A stretch of DNA of 64,000 nucleotides from Agromyces protaetiae (lineage in GTDB: Bacteria > Actinomycetota > Actinomycetes > Actinomycetales > Microbacteriaceae), in contig NZ_CP035491.1 of assembly GCF_004135405.1 (NCBI RefSeq), positions 3,596,001-3,660,000 on the forward strand. Reading direction: 5' to 3'. Every line of letters begins with the position of its first letter. Position 1 is the stretch's first letter. The notes under the pieces are model-generated. The model did not search any database and was not told where the DNA came from. It was given only the letters and a program-made list of their open reading frames with translations. Shown here piece by piece: positions 19,801 through 27,866 of this stretch. The translations under genes were made by a program, and so were the position numbers.

Positions 19801-20427
19801 GTGCGGCACGAGCGATCCGGCGGGCGCCGCCGAGACATCCGGTTCGCCCTCGCGATCGTCGCGATCGCGACATCCGCGTTGCTCGCGGGCTGTTCGGATG
19901 CCCCGTGGCTCGGCCCGAACGCGACCACCACCCCGACGCCCACCCGCACGACGACCACCCCGCCGGTGCAGAACGACCTCGCCGCAGGCTCCCTCACCCG
20001 CACGGTGCAAGCGGGGGCCGTCACCCTCACGATCGACTACTGGTCGACGCTGCCGATGGATCAGTGGACGCCCGACGCGGCGAAGCCGCTGAGCTTCGCG
20101 CTGCACGGCACCATCGAACCTGCCGACGGGCAGAAGCTCTACCTCTCGCGGGTCTCCGCAGAACCCGTCGTGCGCGACGCGAACGGCGAGCAGCTGCCCG
20201 GGTTCGAGTATCTCGTCGACTCCGCGAGCGTCTCCCCCGGCTATCTCATCCTCGACCCGTACAGCTTCAGCCAGACCTTCACCCTGCCGCCCGTCGACGC
20301 CGCCGCGACGAGCATCGAGCTGTCGATGCACTTCGAACTGCTCCAGCAGTCAGCGCCCGACTCGACCGACTACGCGAAGCAGACCGCCGTCGACGTGCTC
20401 ATGATCGGGCTCGCGCCGGCCGAGTAG
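19801..20427 (+). CDS. Lipoprotein of unknown function
   Basis: A 208-residue predicted lipoprotein: charged N-terminus, hydrophobic stretch and lipobox LLAGC (cysteine at about residue 31), then a Thr/Pro-rich linker (TTTPTPTRTTTTPP) and a beta-rich domain of about 150 residues that I do not recognise. The GTG at 19801 is preceded by GGAAGG, and the longer open frame upstream lacks support. It is transcribed away from the GT2 gene, with 89 bp between starts, which points to shared or divergent control. It may be a surface component of the same locus. This is context inference only. Confidence 0.75.
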   Translation: MRHERSGGRRRDIRFALAIVAIATSALLAGCSDAPWLGPNATTTPTPTRTTTTPPVQNDLAAGSLTRTVQAGAVTLTIDYWSTLPMDQWTPDAAKPLSFALHGTIEPADGQKLYLSRVSAEPVVRDANGEQLPGFEYLVDSASVSPGYLILDPYSFSQTFTLPPVDAAATSIELSMHFELLQQSAPDSTDYAKQTAVDVLMIGLAPAE

Positions 20428-20464
20428 GGCCCGGCACGAGGCATCCGCTCGCCGTTCTCACCGC

Positions 20465-21625
20465 TCACTCGCCCGACGCGATCTCGACCGCGTCGCCGCC
20501 TGCCGCCCGCGCGCCCTCGGCCGCGCGCCCCGCGGCCGCGAGCAGTGTCGCCAGGTCGTACCCGTGCTCGTCGGTGCCGGCGAGGCCGATGCTCGCCGAC
20601 ATCCTGAGGCCCTGAGCCTGATCGATCGGACGATCCCGCAACCCGGCCTGCATCGCTTCGGCGGCACGGCGCGCCTCCTCGAGGCGCACGAAGCCCGCGA
20701 CGACGACGAGCTCCCCCGGCGAAGGCGCGCCGATCGCGGCATCCGCCGGAGCGTACCGGCGCACACCCACGATGAAGCGCGCGACGATCTCGTCGGCCGC
20801 CGACCGGCCGAACGCCGTCGTGATCGCGTCGAGCTCGTCGAGCCGCACACGCGCGACGACGAGCTGCTCGTCGTGGAAGTCCGCCCGTTCGAGCCGGTCC
20901 CCCGCGACCACCCGGAACGCGGCCTCCGTCAGCACCCCCTCGGGCGTGAAGAGCGACGCGAACGTACCGCGACCGCCGCTCCGCGGCAGCCGCTCGGCCT
21001 GCAGGATGAGCAGGCACGACACCGCGAGCACGATGAGGGCGATGAACACGAGCGCCGTCGCCTCGCTCGAGAAGTACGTCGTGAACCACGGGTCGTCGGG
21101 GCCGCCGATGACGAACACTGTGAGCCGGGCGGTCGTGAACACCGCGACGACCGCGAAGACCGCCGTGAGCCCTCGCGCCGCCCAGCTCTCGCGCATGGGC
21201 GCCCGCAGCGTCTCGAGCGCGCCGAGCACGGCGAACACGACGACGAGTCCGAGGAGCACGGCGCCGCCCGCCCATGCGCCCCCCGCCGGGCCAGCGGCGA
21301 GCACCGCGATCGCCGTCGCGGCGGCGCCGAGCGCCGGGACCCACACGAGATCGCGGCGGCCGTTGAACGCGCGCGCGCCCGACCACAGCAGTCCGACCGT
21401 CATGACGATGCCCGCGTCGGCGACGACGACCGCCCACCACGCGCCGGGCAGGGCGACCCAGATCTCGTTCGCGATCGACGCGAGGATGCCCGCCATGAAC
21501 GCGACCGTCCAGATGCGCCCGGCCGCGTCGGGCCGCCGCAGCAGTGTGTCGAGGATGAAGACGACGCCCGCCGTGATCCCGACGGTGTTGAGCGCGAGTT
21601 GGATGGTCGCGAGATCGAGGGTCAC
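20465..21625 (-). CDS. Membrane protein with degenerate GGDEF (diguanylate cyclase-like) domain
   Basis: A 386-residue protein with about seven predicted N-terminal membrane helices (residues about 5-205) followed by a cytoplasmic domain with the GGDEF fold pattern (LVVARVRLDELDAITTAFGRSAADEIVARF, then MSASIGLAGTDEHGYDLATLLAAAGRAAEGARAAG). The active-site GG(D/E)EF loop reads GAPSPGELVVVAG instead, and the upstream I-site RxxD is not evident. It is therefore probably enzymatically dead and may bind a nucleotide or act as a scaffold. Its GTG overlaps the stop of the histidine kinase gene (GTGA), so the two are coupled. Confidence 0.75.
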   Translation of the reverse strand: MTLDLATIQLALNTVGITAGVVFILDTLLRRPDAAGRIWTVAFMAGILASIANEIWVALPGAWWAVVVADAGIVMTVGLLWSGARAFNGRRDLVWVPALGAAATAIAVLAAGPAGGAWAGGAVLLGLVVVFAVLGALETLRAPMRESWAARGLTAVFAVVAVFTTARLTVFVIGGPDDPWFTTYFSSEATALVFIALIVLAVSCLLILQAERLPRSGGRGTFASLFTPEGVLTEAAFRVVAGDRLERADFHDEQLVVARVRLDELDAITTAFGRSAADEIVARFIVGVRRYAPADAAIGAPSPGELVVVAGFVRLEEARRAAEAMQAGLRDRPIDQAQGLRMSASIGLAGTDEHGYDLATLLAAAGRAAEGARAAGGDAVEIASGE

Positions 21626-23280
21626 GAGACATCCGCCCCTTCCTCGCCGACCGCTCCCGCGACCGGCAGCCGCACGACGACCGTCGTGCCCGACCCCGGT
21701 TCGCTGTCTATCTCGATCGTTCCGCCGTGCCGCTCGACGATCTCGCGCGTGATGCCGAGCCCGAGCCCGCTGCCGTGCTCGGTGCCCTGCCGGACGCCGT
21801 CGGCGCGGTAGAACCGGTCGAAGACGCGCGGCAGTTCGGTCTCGGGGATGCCGATGCCCGTGTCGCGCACGACGATCCACGCCGTCGACCCGTCGGAGGT
21901 CGCCCCGATCGCGACCTCGCCGCCGTCGCGGTTGTACTTGATCGCGTTCGAGAGCAGGTTGTCGACGACCTGCCGGATGCGGAATCCGTCGACCTCGGCG
22001 CGCACGTGCTCGGCGGCCGTCACGACGACGCGGATGCCTCGCTCGTCCGATCTCGGACGCAGCGCCTCGACCGCCTCGACGACGATCTCCCCGAGGTCGA
22101 CGTCCTCGCGGCGGAGCGGTTCGGGGCCGCCCGTCTGCTTCGCCCCCTGGAGGATCGCCCCGATGAGGTCGAGCATGCGTTCGCCGTTCCGTTCCATGAT
22201 CTGGAGGTTCCGCCGCACGCCGTCGGGCAGTGCGGGGTCTTCGAGCGAGAGGTCGACGTAGCCGAGCACCGACGTCATCGGCGTGCGGAGCTCGTGCGAC
22301 ACCGAGGCGACGAGGTCATCGCGCGCGCGCACCGCGCGGAGTTCGGCGGTCACGTCGCGTGCGACGGTGACGCTTCCGTCGACCTCGCCGTCCTCGTCGT
22401 GGAGGCGCCTCGACGTCACCGCGAGCGCCCGGAGGCCGCCCGACCCGTCGGGCACCCACGTCACGACGTCGTCGAACTCCTCCCCCGCGGCAGCCCGGTT
22501 GAACGGCAGCGCCTCGGCGAGAAGCGGCGTCGCACGGTCCTCGCCGAAGGCGACGCCGTCGCGTGCCGAATCCGGGTCGCCGACGTCGAGCCCGTACAGG
22601 CGCGCGTACGAGCGGTTCATGATCGCACCGCTGCCGTCGCGGCCCTGCCGGATGACGCCGAAGTCGACGGCGTCGAGCACGTCGGCGAGGAGCGCCTCCT
22701 GCCGGTTCGCCCGCCGCAGCGCCCGTTCGAGCTGCCGCGTCTGCGCGCGCAGCAGCACGCGCTGCGCCCTCGCGCGCCGGCTCGTGAGGTACGCGCTCGT
22801 CGCGACGAACACGAGCGCGATCGGCAGCAGGACGACGGCCGCGATGCTCGCGGGCGTGAACTCGCGGTCGGCCACGATCTCGGACCCCCACACGGCACCG
22901 CTCGTGAGCACGATCGCCGTCACGGCCCCGCGGAGGCCGAAGTAGCTCGCGAGCCAGATCGTCGGGAACACCCACAAGAGCCCGATGCCCGAAGTCGGAT
23001 CCCCCACGCGCACGAGCGTGACCGCGACGATATCGAGCACGGGCACGATCATGACGAGAGAACGCGGCAGCCGATGCCACGGCACGAAGACCGTGACGCC
23101 CGTCGTCACGAAGGCGAGCGCGACGCCCGCGAGGATCTCAGGCCGGGTGACCCGCGATGCGGCGAGGAGCTGAAGGGTGAACACGACGACCACGAGGACG
23201 ACGCCGAACAACAGTTGCGAGAGCACGACCGAGCGGTCGAACGTGGCGCTCCGCCCCTGCGGTTCCCCCGAACCCGGCAT
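21622..23280 (-). CDS. Membrane sensor histidine kinase with PAS domain
   Basis: A 552-residue kinase: six or so N-terminal membrane helices (residues about 18-165), a short coiled segment, a PAS domain (about 195-310), the HisKA dimerisation helix with phospho-accepting H329 in SVSHELRTP, and a HATPase_c domain with N-box DNLLSNAIKYN, G1-box RDTGIGIP and G2-box EHGSGLGLGITREIVERHGG. It is a plausible partner of the OmpR-type regulator at 17291-18157, although other genes intervene. It is coupled to the degenerate GGDEF gene downstream. The stimulus is unknown; the multi-helix sensor has no large extracytoplasmic loop. Confidence 0.9.
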   Translation of the reverse strand: MPGSGEPQGRSATFDRSVVLSQLLFGVVLVVVVFTLQLLAASRVTRPEILAGVALAFVTTGVTVFVPWHRLPRSLVMIVPVLDIVAVTLVRVGDPTSGIGLLWVFPTIWLASYFGLRGAVTAIVLTSGAVWGSEIVADREFTPASIAAVVLLPIALVFVATSAYLTSRRARAQRVLLRAQTRQLERALRRANRQEALLADVLDAVDFGVIRQGRDGSGAIMNRSYARLYGLDVGDPDSARDGVAFGEDRATPLLAEALPFNRAAAGEEFDDVVTWVPDGSGGLRALAVTSRRLHDEDGEVDGSVTVARDVTAELRAVRARDDLVASVSHELRTPMTSVLGYVDLSLEDPALPDGVRRNLQIMERNGERMLDLIGAILQGAKQTGGPEPLRREDVDLGEIVVEAVEALRPRSDERGIRVVVTAAEHVRAEVDGFRIRQVVDNLLSNAIKYNRDGGEVAIGATSDGSTAWIVVRDTGIGIPETELPRVFDRFYRADGVRQGTEHGSGLGLGITREIVERHGGTIEIDSEPGSGTTVVVRLPVAGAVGEEGADVS

Positions 23281-23316
23281 GTTCAGAGCCTACTGGCCGG
23301 GTGCGCCCGGGACGGC

Positions 23317-23348
23317 GAACGGCCGGCCCCCAAAGGGACCGGCCGTTC
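23317..23348. terminator. Strong hairpin between asd and the histidine kinase gene
   Basis: GAACGGCCGG pairs with CCGGCCGTTC around a 12-base loop that itself can pair CCC with GGG. It lies downstream of asd and upstream of the kinase gene, both minus strand. No U-run follows, which is usual for terminators in such GC-rich genomes. Confidence 0.6.
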
Positions 23349-23349
23349 G

Positions 23350-23396
23350 TTCGCGCTTTCGCGCTTTCGCGCTTTCGCGCTTTCGCGCTTTCGCGC
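23350..23396. repeat. Perfect 9-bp tandem repeat, five copies
   Basis: The unit TTCGCGCTT is repeated five times plus two bases, without any mismatch, in the spacer downstream of asd and immediately beside the hairpin. It looks like a variable-number tandem repeat. No spacers or flanking genes suggest CRISPR. Confidence 0.85.
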
Positions 23397-23406
23397 AGAG
23401 GATGTC

Positions 23407-24498
<1,092 letters not shown>

Positions 24499-24538
24499 TC
24501 AAGCTCATGCTGCTCATGTGCTGCTCGCGCCCAGCCAC

Positions 24539-24603
24539 CCCACCCAATCCGGCCCCAGCCCAGCCCCCCAGCCCGCCCCCAGCCCCCCGCCCCCAGCCCA
24601 ATC
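24539..24603. repeat. C-rich tract (G-rich on the asd sense strand)
   Basis: About 65 bases are dominated by CCCAGCC and CCCCCAG runs. On the minus strand, the sense strand of asd, this gives many runs of three to six G separated by one to three bases, enough for G-quadruplex formation. It lies about 80-140 bp upstream of the asd start. Confidence 0.6.
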
Positions 24604-24605
24604 AG

Positions 24606-24679
24606 TTTGTCGGACATCTGCGGCAATGTCGGACACGTTGGGGCGAATACGTCCGACAAACAGCCGTTTGTCCGACAAA
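24606..24679. repeat. 74-bp palindromic element, copy 2 (TGTCGGAC family)
   Basis: Same length and layout as the element at 809-882: ends TTTGTCGGACA and TGTCCGACAAA, with an inner TGTCGGAC and GTCCGACA pair at the same internal offsets (about 22-29 and 46-53). The stretches between the words differ considerably, so the words and their spacing are what is conserved. It lies in the lysC-asd spacer. Confidence 0.85.
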
Positions 24680-24704
24680 CCACGGATGAGGGTCGGCCAT
24701 TCCC

Positions 24705-24726
24705 GGATGCCTCGGACGAGACATCC
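24705..24726 (-). terminator. Probable lysC terminator made of an inverted pair of the 9-base word
   Basis: GGATGCCTC and GAGACATCC flank a 4-base loop. In the lysC transcript (minus strand) the two arms pair over all nine positions with a single G-U wobble, 8 bases beyond the lysC stop. The arms are copies of the dispersed word described in the findings. Confidence 0.6.
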
Positions 24727-24733
24727 TGACTGC

Positions 24734-26008
24734 TCAGCGACCCGTGCCCGCGTGGACGACCGCGTCTTCTTCGGCGTCGAGGTCGAACGCCGTGTGCACG
24801 GCGCGCGCCGCCGCGTGGACGCTGTCGGCGCGCGTCACGACCGAGATGCGGATCTCGCTCGTCGAGATCATCTCGATGTTGATGCCGGCCTCGAAGAGCG
24901 CCTCGAAGAGCCGCGCCGAGACGCCCGTCGCCGAGCGCATGGCCGCACCGACGAGCGAGAGCTTGCCGATCTGGTCGTCGTACTGCAGCGACTCGAACCC
25001 GACGAGCGTCTGCACGCTGTTGAGGGCCTGCAGGGCCTTCTCGCCGTCGGTCTTCGGCAGCGTGAACGAGATGTCGGTGAGGCCCGTCGTCGCGGCCGAC
25101 ACGTTCTGCACGATCATGTCGACGTTCGCGTTCGACTGCGCGACGGTCTTGAAGATGGCGGCGGCTGCGCCGGGCTTGTCGGGCACGCCCACGACGGTGA
25201 TCTTCGCTTCGCTCAGATCGACCGCGACACCGGCGATGACGGAATCTTCCACAGCTGCTCCTTCGGGAAGCCGCGAGGGGTCGTAGACGATCGTCCCCTC
25301 GTTGTTGTTGAACGACGAACGCACGTGGAGCGTGACGCCGTGGCGGCGCGCGTACTCGACGGCACGGATGTGCAGCACCTTGGCGCCCGAGGCCGCGAGT
25401 TCGAGCATCTCTTCGCTCGTGACCTTGTCGAGCTTGCGCGCCTTCTTGACGACGCGCGGGTCGGACGTGAACACGCCGTCGACGTCGGTGTAGATCTCGC
25501 ACACGTCGGCGTCGAGCGCCGCGGCGAGCGCGACCGCCGTCGTGTCGCTGCCGCCGCGGCCGAGCGTCGTGATGTCGCGCGACTCGCGGCTGAAGCCCTG
25601 GAAGCCCGCGACGATGACGATCGCGCCCTCGTCGAGCGCTTCGCGGAGGCGCACCGGAGTGACGTCGACGATGCGTGCGGCGCCGTGCGTGGCATCCGTG
25701 ATCATGCCGGCCTGGCTGCCCGTGAAGCTGCGCGCCTCGTGCCCCATGCCCTTGATCGCCATCGCGAGGAGCGCCATCGAGATGCGCTCACCGGCCGACA
25801 ACAGCATGTCGAGCTCGCGCGGCGCCTGGATGGGCGTGACCTCGTTCGCGAGGTCCATGAGCTCGTCGGTCGTGTCGCCCATCGCCGACACCGCGACGAC
25901 GACGTCGTTGCCCGCCTTGCGGGTCTCGACGATGCGCTTGGCGACACGCTTGATGCTCTCGGCGTCGGCGACGGACGAACCGCCGAATTTCTGCACGATC
26001 AAGCTCAC
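24734..26008 (-). CDS. lysC: Aspartate kinase
   Basis: A 424-residue enzyme that phosphorylates aspartate, the first step to lysine, threonine and methionine. The catalytic N-terminal domain starts with [12 protein letters not shown] (residues 4-15) and carries [20 protein letters not shown]. Two C-terminal ACT domains ([17 protein letters not shown] and [19 protein letters not shown]) provide feedback control by lysine and threonine. I chose GTG at 26008, where the family N-terminus begins; the open frame extends another 254 codons but with no homology-like sequence. An internal start for a separate regulatory subunit, as in other actinobacteria, cannot be excluded. Confidence 0.95.
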   Translation of the reverse strand: MSLIVQKFGGSSVADAESIKRVAKRIVETRKAGNDVVVAVSAMGDTTDELMDLANEVTPIQAPRELDMLLSAGERISMALLAMAIKGMGHEARSFTGSQAGMITDATHGAARIVDVTPVRLREALDEGAIVIVAGFQGFSRESRDITTLGRGGSDTTAVALAAALDADVCEIYTDVDGVFTSDPRVVKKARKLDKVTSEEMLELAASGAKVLHIRAVEYARRHGVTLHVRSSFNNNEGTIVYDPSRLPEGAAVEDSVIAGVAVDLSEAKITVVGVPDKPGAAAAIFKTVAQSNANVDMIVQNVSAATTGLTDISFTLPKTDGEKALQALNSVQTLVGFESLQYDDQIGKLSLVGAAMRSATGVSARLFEALFEAGINIEMISTSEIRISVVTRADSVHAAARAVHTAFDLDAEEDAVVHAGTGR

Positions 26009-26125
26009 GTGGTCTCCACAGGATGGGGTGGGGTTGGGAGATTTCATCATACGGCGGCCGGAATGCGCGCTCTGCCATGTGACGGACGGGCGTCGGATGC
26101 CTCGTGCTGCGGCGCTTCGCGCCGG

Positions 26126-26131
26126 TAGCAT
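26126..26131 (+). promoter_or_regulatory. Leaderless-type -10 box for the 26138 gene
   Basis: TAGCAT is followed by exactly six bases and then the ATG at 26138, with no ribosome-binding site. The same spacing recurs at several other genes in the window. Confidence 0.5.
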
Positions 26132-26137
26132 GCGGCC

Positions 26138-26659
26138 ATGGACGGGCTGCTCGAGGGATGGTCGGAGTTCAACGTCGCGATGGCGGGCGCGACGGCCGCG
26201 CTCGCGGGCCTGCTGATCGTCGCGATGTCGGTCAACATCCAGACGATCACGTCGAGCAAGTCGCTGCCCGCCCGGGTCGCCTCGACGCTCGCGACCCTCG
26301 TTGCGGCGATCGCCGCGACGGCGTTCGGCCTCGTCCCGGACCAGCCCATCCGGGTCTACGGGCTCGTCGTGCTCGTCGTCGCACTCGCTGCGGCAGGCTT
26401 CGAGGGGCACGCGATCCGCACGATCCTCGCCGATCGCGAACGGTCGGTGACCGCGCGCGAGCGCGTCTCGAAGATCGTCGCGGGCGCGGCGCCCGTCGTC
26501 GTCTACCTCGCGGGGGCGATCGCGGTGCTCGTGGGCGGGGGTGGGCCCGATGCCGCGACCGCGTCGGCCGGCCTGTGGCTCATCGGTCTCGGCGCGATCG
26601 TCGCGATCGCCTCCGCGATCGTGCACGCGTGGATCGTGCTCGTCGAAGTGCTGCGCTGA
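26138..26659 (+). CDS. Small multi-spanning membrane protein of unknown function
   Basis: A 173-residue protein with four to five predicted helices (about residues 14-32, 45-63, 72-90, 112-135 and 143-168) and short charged loops. I recognise no family motif. The ATG at 26138 lies six bases after a TAGCAT hexamer, suggesting a leaderless transcript. It is divergent from lysC and is followed by a spacer with a 79-bp palindromic element. Confidence 0.75.
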   Translation: MDGLLEGWSEFNVAMAGATAALAGLLIVAMSVNIQTITSSKSLPARVASTLATLVAAIAATAFGLVPDQPIRVYGLVVLVVALAAAGFEGHAIRTILADRERSVTARERVSKIVAGAAPVVVYLAGAIAVLVGGGGPDAATASAGLWLIGLGAIVAIASAIVHAWIVLVEVLR

Positions 26660-26682
26660 TCCCCTCGCCTCTTCCCCCTCGC

Positions 26683-26761
26683 GCAATTCAGGACGAACCG
26701 CCGCCGAGGCGGCGTGTCGCGGCGCGACACGCCGCATCCGGTCGGCTTCTTCCTGAATTGC
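26683..26761. repeat. 79-bp palindromic element, copy A (CAATTCAGGA family)
   Basis: Begins GCAATTCAGGACGAAC and ends GCTTCTTCCTGAATTGC; the ends are near-complementary over about 15 bases. The interior holds a second palindrome, GGCGTGTCGCGGCGCGACACGCC broken by a few bases. Three more copies of exactly 79 bp lie at 52566, 60305 and 61493. It sits downstream of the small membrane protein gene. Confidence 0.9.
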
Positions 26762-26799
26762 TGCAGTCACCGGGTTGCGCGCGCAAAACGTCGCCGAGC

Positions 26800-26846
26800 G
26801 GATGTCTCCGGGCTCGCGCCCGGGCCCCGCCGCTCCCGAGACATCC
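26800..26846. terminator. Inverted pair of GGATGTCTC with inner hairpin
   Basis: GGATGTCTC (26800-26808) and its exact complement GAGACATCC (26838-26846) enclose an inner stem CCGGGC/GCCCGG. It is a strong potential hairpin between two plus-strand genes, just before a good promoter. It probably insulates the downstream gene from read-through. Confidence 0.5.
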
Positions 26847-26857
26847 TCGCGCTTCGC

Positions 26858-26886
26858 TTGACGCCGCGGCGCGCGCCCGATGGAAT
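26858..26886 (+). promoter_or_regulatory. Promoter: TTGACG, 17 bp, TGGAAT, leaderless start
   Basis: TTGACG at 26858-26863 and TGGAAT at 26881-26886 have ideal 17-bp spacing, and the ATG of the downstream gene follows six bases after the -10 box. This is the clearest sigma-70-type promoter I see in the window. Confidence 0.6.
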
Positions 26887-26892
26887 GGCGGC

Positions 26893-27255
26893 ATGCCGAG
26901 CGCAGCAGCCGAATGGGTCGCCGGATACGTGCAGGCGTGGCAGACGAACGACCCCGCCGACATCGGGGCGCTCTTCACCGACGACGCCGTCTACCTCACA
27001 GCCCCCGACGCGACCCCTCGACGCGGGCGCGATGCGATCGTCGCCGGATGGCTCGAAGACCTCGACGAGCCGGGGACGTGGGCGTTCGACTGGCGTCTCC
27101 TGCACGAGGCACCGGGCATCGCGTTCATCCAAGGACGCACCGTGTACCCGGCGCGCGGCAACGACTACGTGAACCTGTGGGTGCTGCGCCTGGCCGACGA
27201 CGGCCGCGCGACCGAGTTCACCGAGTGGTACATGCCGCGGCCGCACAAGGGCTGA
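26893..27255 (+). CDS. SnoaL-like / NTF2-fold protein
   Basis: A 120-residue protein with the small NTF2-like fold pattern: N-terminal helix with [27 protein letters not shown], a middle ..[13 protein letters not shown].. and a C-terminal strand pair ending in [21 protein letters not shown]. Such proteins (DUF4440/SnoaL group) include isomerases, hydrolases and binding proteins for small hydrophobic molecules; no specific reaction can be assigned. The start at 26893 fits the leaderless promoter. It converges on recR with 12 bp between stops. Confidence 0.8.
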   Translation: MPSAAAEWVAGYVQAWQTNDPADIGALFTDDAVYLTAPDATPRRGRDAIVAGWLEDLDEPGTWAFDWRLLHEAPGIAFIQGRTVYPARGNDYVNLWVLRLADDGRATEFTEWYMPRPHKG

Positions 27256-27267
27256 CGAGGAGCCTGC

Positions 27268-27864
27268 TCAGCCGACGACGCGACGCCCTTCGAACGCGCG
27301 GCCGAGGGTGACCTCGTCGGCGTACTCGAGGTCGCCGCCCACGGGAAGCCCCGACGCGAGGCGCGTGACCTTGATCTCGAGCGTCGTGAGCAGGCGGCTG
27401 AGGTAGGTGGCCGTCGCCTCGCCCTCGAGGTTCGGGTCGGTCGCGATGATGACCTCCTGCACGCTGCCGTCGGCGAGGCGCTGCATGAGCTGGCGGATGC
27501 GGAGCTCGTCGGGGCCGACGCCGTCGATGGGGCTGATCGCCCCGCCGAGCACGTGGTACAGCCCGCGGAACTCGCGCGTGCGCTCGATCGCGACGACGTC
27601 TTTGGCCTCTTCGACGACGCAGATGAGCGCCGGGTCGCGGCGCGGGTCGCGGCAGATCGAGCACGTCGCCTCTTCGGAGACGTTGCCGCAGATCTCGCAG
27701 AACCGCACCTTGTCGCGGATCGTGAGGAGGATCTCGGCGAGCCGCGTCACGTCGAAGTGCTCGGTCTGCACGATGTGGAACGCGATGCGCTGCGCCGACT
27801 TCGGCCCGATGCCCGGGAGCCGGCCCAACTCGTCGATGAGGTCTTGGACGATGCCTTCGTACAC
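27268..27864 (-). CDS. recR: Recombination protein RecR
   Basis: A 198-residue protein that forms a ring clamp with RecO for loading RecA onto gaps. It has the helix-hairpin-helix region [16 protein letters not shown] (about residues 15-30), a four-cysteine zinc finger (C56, C59, C68, C71) and a Toprim domain with [13 protein letters not shown]. The GTG at 27864 gives the family N-terminus [14 protein letters not shown]. It follows dnaX by two bases, the classic dnaX-recR operon. Confidence 0.96.
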   Translation of the reverse strand: MYEGIVQDLIDELGRLPGIGPKSAQRIAFHIVQTEHFDVTRLAEILLTIRDKVRFCEICGNVSEEATCSICRDPRRDPALICVVEEAKDVVAIERTREFRGLYHVLGGAISPIDGVGPDELRIRQLMQRLADGSVQEVIIATDPNLEGEATATYLSRLLTTLEIKVTRLASGLPVGGDLEYADEVTLGRAFEGRRVVG

Positions 27865-27866
27865 GC

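Noticed and set aside
23350..23396. CRISPR-like repeats
   Set aside because: The copies are directly adjacent 9-mers with no spacers and no cas genes in the window. No CRISPR array was seen anywhere.
24734..26770. An N-terminally extended aspartate kinase
   Set aside because: The extra 254 codons are antisense to the 26138 gene and carry no aspartate kinase features. The family start is the GTG at 26008.
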